DNA of 64,000 nucleotides from Granulicella mallensis (GTDB lineage Bacteria; Acidobacteriota; Terriglobia; Terriglobales; Acidobacteriaceae), in contig NZ_JACHIO010000012.1 in assembly GCF_014203225.1 (NCBI RefSeq), forward strand, positions 62,001 to 126,000. The letters run 5' to 3'. The stretch's first letter is position 1. Each line of letters opens with the position of its first letter. A program made the translations under genes and the position numbers. Below are positions 59,906 through 64,000 of the stretch, piece by piece. The notes under the pieces were generated by a model. It was not told where the DNA came from. It saw only the letters and a program-made list of their open reading frames with translations, and did not search any database.

Positions 59906-62554
59906 TCACCCCTCACGGGTCAACAAAGCGACGGGAAACTCTCGCAACAGCTCGGAGAGCCTTATCGTTCCGCCAGGCATCGTCTGGTTGGTCATCACAT
60001 TCTTCCAGTTGCCGTCGGGCAGCACGATCGAGGTGTCACCCCAGTCACCGCGCAGCGTCATCCAGAAACGAGGCATCACGGTCAGTACATAGACCCCACG
60101 GCGATACGCGATCACATGCCCGCTCTTTGTTCCGTTCGCCAACAGAGGCACATAGTCTGCTTCGCGGCCAAACCAATCCGGATGCCGTTCCCGCAACCGT
60201 AGTGCGCGACGAATCACCCACAACTTCGGCAGCCCTTCATCCATTCTCGCCATGACGCCTGCAGCGTCAAGATCTTCCATCTCCGCCAGCAGCTTGCGTC
60301 TCAGCTCATACTCTACCGGCCTCCGATTATCCGGATCGACCAGCGACAGATCCCATAGCTCGCCGCCCTGATAAAGGTCCGGCACACCGGGCGCGGTGTA
60401 CTTCAACAAGGTCTGCGACAACGAATTAATGCGCCCGGCGAGAAGGATGTTGGATACAAACTCCCCAAGCTCACCAACGAACTCTTCATCGCCGAGGATC
60501 GAATCGATGAATTGATTGACCGCATTCTCGTACGCCTCGTTATTCGCGACCCAGCTGGTGCGCACCTTGGCTTCGCGCATGGCCTTCTGCATGTACTCCC
60601 GCAGACGTTCCGCGCTGATGGGCCACGCTCCGATCATGGTCTGATACAGAAACCATTGCGTGCCCCGATCTGGAAACTCACCGGTACGATAGTGCGCATT
60701 GCGCCTGGACCATCGCCTGACCGTCTGCGCAAAAGCCTTCTGCACCTCGGCAAGCACGATCAGGCGCGCGCGCACGTCGTCGCTGCGCTTGGTGTCATGC
60801 GTGCCCAGCGAGGTCATCGTCTCCGGATGGGTGTGCTGCATCGTCGAGTTGTACTCATGGAACTGCGCGAGACTGATGCCATCGTGCGAAGGGTCGGAGC
60901 CCACTTCATTCAGCGCGATCAGCCGATTGAAGCAGTAAAAAGCCGTGTCCTCCACGCCCTTTGCCATCACCGGGCTGGTGAACTGCTGAAAGCGATAGAC
61001 AAACTCGCTCTCGTTGGCGCCCCGCACCTTCAGTTGCAGAACATCGCGCATGAAGTCGAAGAGCGCGCCATCGATGTCCGGACGATTGTCCTTGGCGCAC
61101 TGGGTTGCGCGTTCGATCACCTGGCGATCCTCGTCGTTGATCTCCTCGCGATCGGGCATTACATACGTTCGATAAACCGAGAAGCAGGCGGCTACCTCGC
61201 GGATCGACCGGCGAATCTCGGCGCGTGTAAAGTCGCGTTGCTCACGATGGCTCTCGCAGATGTCGACGAGGATGTTCGTTAGCCGGTTCACATCGCTGCC
61301 CAGGGCCTCCTGGGCAACGGCGATCTTCTTGTCGTGCACGATCACCGGAAAGTCCGTGGACTCACCTGTAAATTTCTCGTAGTACCTGCCCAGCTCGCGC
61401 AGGCCTTCGGGCTTTACAAGTACGTTCATGGCGGCGTTCAGAAAGTCGTAACCGCTGGTTCCCTGTATCGGCCACGTATCGCGCAGAAACTCTCCAGGCT
61501 CAAGAATCTTTTCGCCGACGATCCATGCGTCCGGCGCACGATCGCGCAGGCGCTGGCAGTATTGCAGCGGATCGCGCAAGCCGTCCGGGTGGTCAATACG
61601 AACGCCGTCGAGCAGCCCCTGCTTCAGCCACTTCACGATCAACGCATGCGTCTCATCGAAGACATACTCCCGCTCGACGCGCAGGCCGATCAGAGTGTTG
61701 ACATCGAAGAAGCGGCGATAGCCAAGCTGCTGGTCCGCCGTCTTCCAGTAAGCGAGGCGATAGTGCTGTTGCGTCAGGAACGCGTCGAGCGCGTCCGGGT
61801 TCGCGTTCAACTCCTTCACCGTTCGATCGATAGCTTCGCAGATATCGATCTCTTCCCCGCATAGCCGGTCGAGCAGGCGATGCAGCACGTTCTTATCGCG
61901 GTGGCGCGCCAGTGTAGTCCGCCGGTCCGACAGGTCCGGATACGGCAGCCGTCCATAGCTGGCGGCCAGAAAGTTCAGCGTGTCGCTCTTGGCATACTCC
62001 GCAGCTTTGTTCAGGATGGCAAACAGGCTCTCGGGAGCAACCGGAAGCGCCTGCCCAGCGGCTTCCACCGTGAAGGCGCTTCCTCTCCGCACAACTTTGA
62101 TGCCGCCCTCTGTGACGACATGGCCATACTGGTCCGCAAGAATCGGCACCAGAACCTTGTCGCGCAGACGCTCTTCCGCCGAGTTCCAGTCGATGTCGAA
62201 GAAGCTGGCATAGCGGCTGCTGGTGCCGTTTTCCAGCACATCCCACCAGTAGCGATTCTGTTCGCCAAGGCTCATGTGGTTCGGCACGATGTCCAGCACC
62301 TGCCCCAGCCCCAGCTCTTTCAATCGTGCGCAGAAACGCTCGTGCGCCTCCGCGCCGCCAAGTTCCTCATTCACCTTGCGATGGTCGACCACATCGTAGC
62401 CGTGCATACTTCCCGGCGCTGCCTGTAGATAGGGCGACGTGTAGACATGGGTAACACCAAGAGCCTTCAGATAATCGGCGATCGACGCAGCATCGTCGAA
62501 CGTAAAGTTTTTATGCAGCTGCAGCCGATATGTCGACCCCGGAGTCTTCGCCAT
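59906..62554 (-). CDS. treY: Malto-oligosyltrehalose synthase
   Basis: Turns the reducing end of maltodextrins into an alpha-1,1 linked trehalose end. 882 aa, as expected. TPGSTYRLQLHKNFTFDDA and VTHVYTSPYLQAAPGSMHGYDV form the start; the nucleophile lies in DGVRIDHPDGLRDP and the acid/base in WIVGEKILEPGE. SLGTHDTKRSDDVRARL and LYQGGELWDLSLVDPDNRRPV follow. Works directly with treZ. Confidence 0.95.
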   Translation of the reverse strand: MAKTPGSTYRLQLHKNFTFDDAASIADYLKALGVTHVYTSPYLQAAPGSMHGYDVVDHRKVNEELGGAEAHERFCARLKELGLGQVLDIVPNHMSLGEQNRYWWDVLENGTSSRYASFFDIDWNSAEERLRDKVLVPILADQYGHVVTEGGIKVVRRGSAFTVEAAGQALPVAPESLFAILNKAAEYAKSDTLNFLAASYGRLPYPDLSDRRTTLARHRDKNVLHRLLDRLCGEEIDICEAIDRTVKELNANPDALDAFLTQQHYRLAYWKTADQQLGYRRFFDVNTLIGLRVEREYVFDETHALIVKWLKQGLLDGVRIDHPDGLRDPLQYCQRLRDRAPDAWIVGEKILEPGEFLRDTWPIQGTSGYDFLNAAMNVLVKPEGLRELGRYYEKFTGESTDFPVIVHDKKIAVAQEALGSDVNRLTNILVDICESHREQRDFTRAEIRRSIREVAACFSVYRTYVMPDREEINDEDRQVIERATQCAKDNRPDIDGALFDFMRDVLQLKVRGANESEFVYRFQQFTSPVMAKGVEDTAFYCFNRLIALNEVGSDPSHDGISLAQFHEYNSTMQHTHPETMTSLGTHDTKRSDDVRARLIVLAEVQKAFAQTVRRWSRRNAHYRTGEFPDRGTQWFLYQTMIGAWPISAERLREYMQKAMREAKVRTSWVANNEAYENAVNQFIDSILGDEEFVGELGEFVSNILLAGRINSLSQTLLKYTAPGVPDLYQGGELWDLSLVDPDNRRPVEYELRRKLLAEMEDLDAAGVMARMDEGLPKLWVIRRALRLRERHPDWFGREADYVPLLANGTKSGHVIAYRRGVYVLTVMPRFWMTLRGDWGDTSIVLPDGNWKNVMTNQTMPGGTIRLSELLREFPVALLTREG

Positions 62555-62808
62555 AGGTTAGGTTTTGTCCCATCTGTGGTTATGTACGTTAGGGCGGTTT
62601 CACGATTGCGGTCATCCCGCAACCTTGCGCCATGTGATTTCCCATGAGGAAACCCATGAGTCTCCTACACTTTTGCTCTACACATAGGATGAAACCGCTT
62701 GAGCCCGCAGGAATGCCCCACACTCGTGAGCCACCTATAGTATCGATAGAGTCACTTCACGAGGTATGAGGTTGCATTGGGGCGATAATCAACTACTTCT
62801 GGGTAACC
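62555..62808. other. Gap between treY and the GH15 gene
   Basis: 254 nt without a gene. It holds a family C-type end, TTTTGCTCTA, at 62671-62680, i.e. TAGAGCAAAAGTGTAGGAGA on the minus strand. This is the only such end in the window that is not a stop codon. Confidence 0.4.
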
Positions 62809-64000
62809 TCAAGGGGTATAAGGAGTGGGTTTCCAGTGATCTGAAAGTGTAAAGGCTGTATGAACCAGCGCAATATGAGAGAGCGCCTGTGGAAAGTTGC
62901 CCAGCATGCGTTTATTGACCGGATCGTACTCCTCACTCAATAAACCTACATCGTTACGCAGTGCCAGCAGCCTGTGAAATATCTCCCTGGCTTCCTCTCT
63001 GCGCCCCATAAGGTGCAAGCAACTTACCAGCCAAAAGCTGCACGCCAGGAAAGTACCTTCATCCCCTTTCAATCCATCGGGAGCCTCCGCCGGAATATAG
63101 CGTCGCACCAATCCGTCTTTCATGAGGTCTCTCTGGATCGCATCTACAGTACCGATGATGCGTGGATCGTCCATCGGCAGAAATCCGACAAGACCTAAAC
63201 GCAGGCACGACGCATCCAGCTCCTTTGAGCCATAGCTCTGCGTAAAGGCGTTTTGTTTCTTATCGAAGCCTTTCTCGCAGATCTCCTTGTGCAGCATGTC
63301 GCGGTTCTTACGCCAGCGTTTGACGTCACCCCGCCCATCGAAGCGCTCATGATTCTTGAGCGCGCGATCGAGCGCCACCCACGCCATGACCTTGCTGTGT
63401 ACAAAGTGTTTGCGTCCTCCACGCGTCTCCCAGATACCCTCATCCGGCTCCTCCCAGACATGGCATAAGTGATCGACGAGGGAAGCCTGTAGCGCGGAGG
63501 CCGGAACTCGGATATCTTCATCGGCGTCGGGCACACGATACAGTGCCGTCACGACCTCTCCAAAGACATCCAGTTGGAACTGCCCGGCCGCAGCGTTACC
63601 AAAACGTACCGGCGAGGAATCCTCATAGCCGCGTAGCCAGGTCGCATTCCATTCAACCAGGAGCCGTTCGCCACCGATGCCATAAAGACTCTGCACCTGG
63701 CCGGGGGCTCCGGCGATGGCACGCAGCAGCCATAGCCGCCACTGCACCGCCTCTTCCGTATAACCAGCGCTCATCAGCACCAGCAGCGTAAAGGACGTGT
63801 CGCGCAGCCAGCAGTAGCGGTAGTCCCAGTTACGCTCACCGCCAATCTTCTCCGGCAACCCCGAGGTCACTGCGGCAACGATACCGCCCGTCGGACGATA
63901 GGTCATCGCCTTCAGCGTCATCAGGCTTCGCGCCACAGCATCGCCATACTCGCCCTCGTACTTCGAGCGCGCCGTCCACTCACACCAATAGTCCTGCGTG
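62809..64000 (-). CDS. GH15 glycosidase (glucoamylase/trehalase-like), N-terminus beyond the window
   Basis: The frame stays open to the last base: on the minus strand it reads TQDYWCEWTARSKYEGEYGDA and then AVARSLMTLKAMTYRPTGGIVAAVTSGLPEKIGGERNWDYRYCWLRD, which is the GH15 signature. About 200 residues are missing. The GTG at 63936 lies inside the domain, so it is not the true start. The rest contains YGIGGERLLVEWNATWLRGYEDSSPVRFGN and ends GLLSEEYDPVNKRMLGNFPQALSHIALVHTAF. In a TreYZ cluster it may be a GH15 trehalase or an amylase-like enzyme. Confidence 0.88.
   Translation of the reverse strand, partial: TQDYWCEWTARSKYEGEYGDAVARSLMTLKAMTYRPTGGIVAAVTSGLPEKIGGERNWDYRYCWLRDTSFTLLVLMSAGYTEEAVQWRLWLLRAIAGAPGQVQSLYGIGGERLLVEWNATWLRGYEDSSPVRFGNAAAGQFQLDVFGEVVTALYRVPDADEDIRVPASALQASLVDHLCHVWEEPDEGIWETRGGRKHFVHSKVMAWVALDRALKNHERFDGRGDVKRWRKNRDMLHKEICEKGFDKKQNAFTQSYGSKELDASCLRLGLVGFLPMDDPRIIGTVDAIQRDLMKDGLVRRYIPAEAPDGLKGDEGTFLACSFWLVSCLHLMGRREEAREIFHRLLALRNDVGLLSEEYDPVNKRMLGNFPQALSHIALVHTAFTLSDHWKPTPYTP

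Overview
This is a GC-rich, gene-dense bacterial chromosome segment. I read it as an Acidobacteriota genome (Terriglobia / Acidobacteriaceae type, e.g. relatives of Terriglobus, Granulicella or Edaphobacter). That placement is inferred from the combination of genes (futalosine-route MqnA, TreYZ with a GH15 enzyme, a membrane MutS-like ATPase, Uma2 protein, ChlI-like/VWA pair), the base composition and the palindromic repeat families. No sequence search was run. There is no phage, transposase, CRISPR array or rRNA/tRNA gene. The one certain RNA gene is the small signal recognition particle RNA.

Layout. 0.1-6.2 kb: branched-chain amino-acid operon ilvB-(orf)-(lipoprotein)-ilvN-(membrane/SRPBCC orf)-ilvC, with three unexpected genes threaded through it, ending at a 24-bp-stem terminator. 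6.3-9.2 kb: small secreted or unknown proteins and a DUF427 protein. 9.5-13.9 kb (minus): topA and dprA. 13.9-16.8 kb: mqnA, a DedA/YqaA-type membrane protein, SRP RNA, fabH. 16.9-18.7 kb (minus): membrane MutS-like ATPase. 18.8-29.3 kb: M13 peptidase, rimO, SDR oxidoreductase, yacG-pgpA, a TIG/NHL protein with two small membrane proteins, a J-domain-like coiled-coil protein and cinA. 29.3-31.5 kb: plsY-gpsA and an amber-interrupted Uma2 gene. 31.6-34.7 kb: ftsY-ribD and ribE. 34.8-36.5 kb (minus): rpoZ-rho. 37-45.3 kb: comM, HEAT-repeat protein, YjbR, sdaA, a RelE/ParE-type toxin-antitoxin pair, thiolase, CPBP protease. 45.4-51.4 kb: a candidate small RNA, rsmE, and the minus-strand series thioesterase-mrp-hrcA-grpE-dnaJ. 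51.8-57.3 kb: a ChlI-like ATPase and its VWA partner separated by two paralogous methyltransferases, then tag. 57.5-64 kb (minus): GH15 enzyme (cut by the window end), treY, treZ, NUDIX hydrolase.

Two features no single gene explains stand out. First, fifteen genes have a TANNNT -10-like hexamer only 6-8 nt upstream of the start codon, which predicts leaderless mRNAs and also fixes several start codons. Second, the intergenic regions carry at least four families of palindromic elements. One family ends in TAGAGCAA, and in four genes the stop codon is that terminal TAG. Other points worth a look are the copied 5' end of ilvN fused to a lipoprotein, a promoter-to-terminator unit that looks like a small RNA, and the ATPase/VWA pair with altered Walker motifs.
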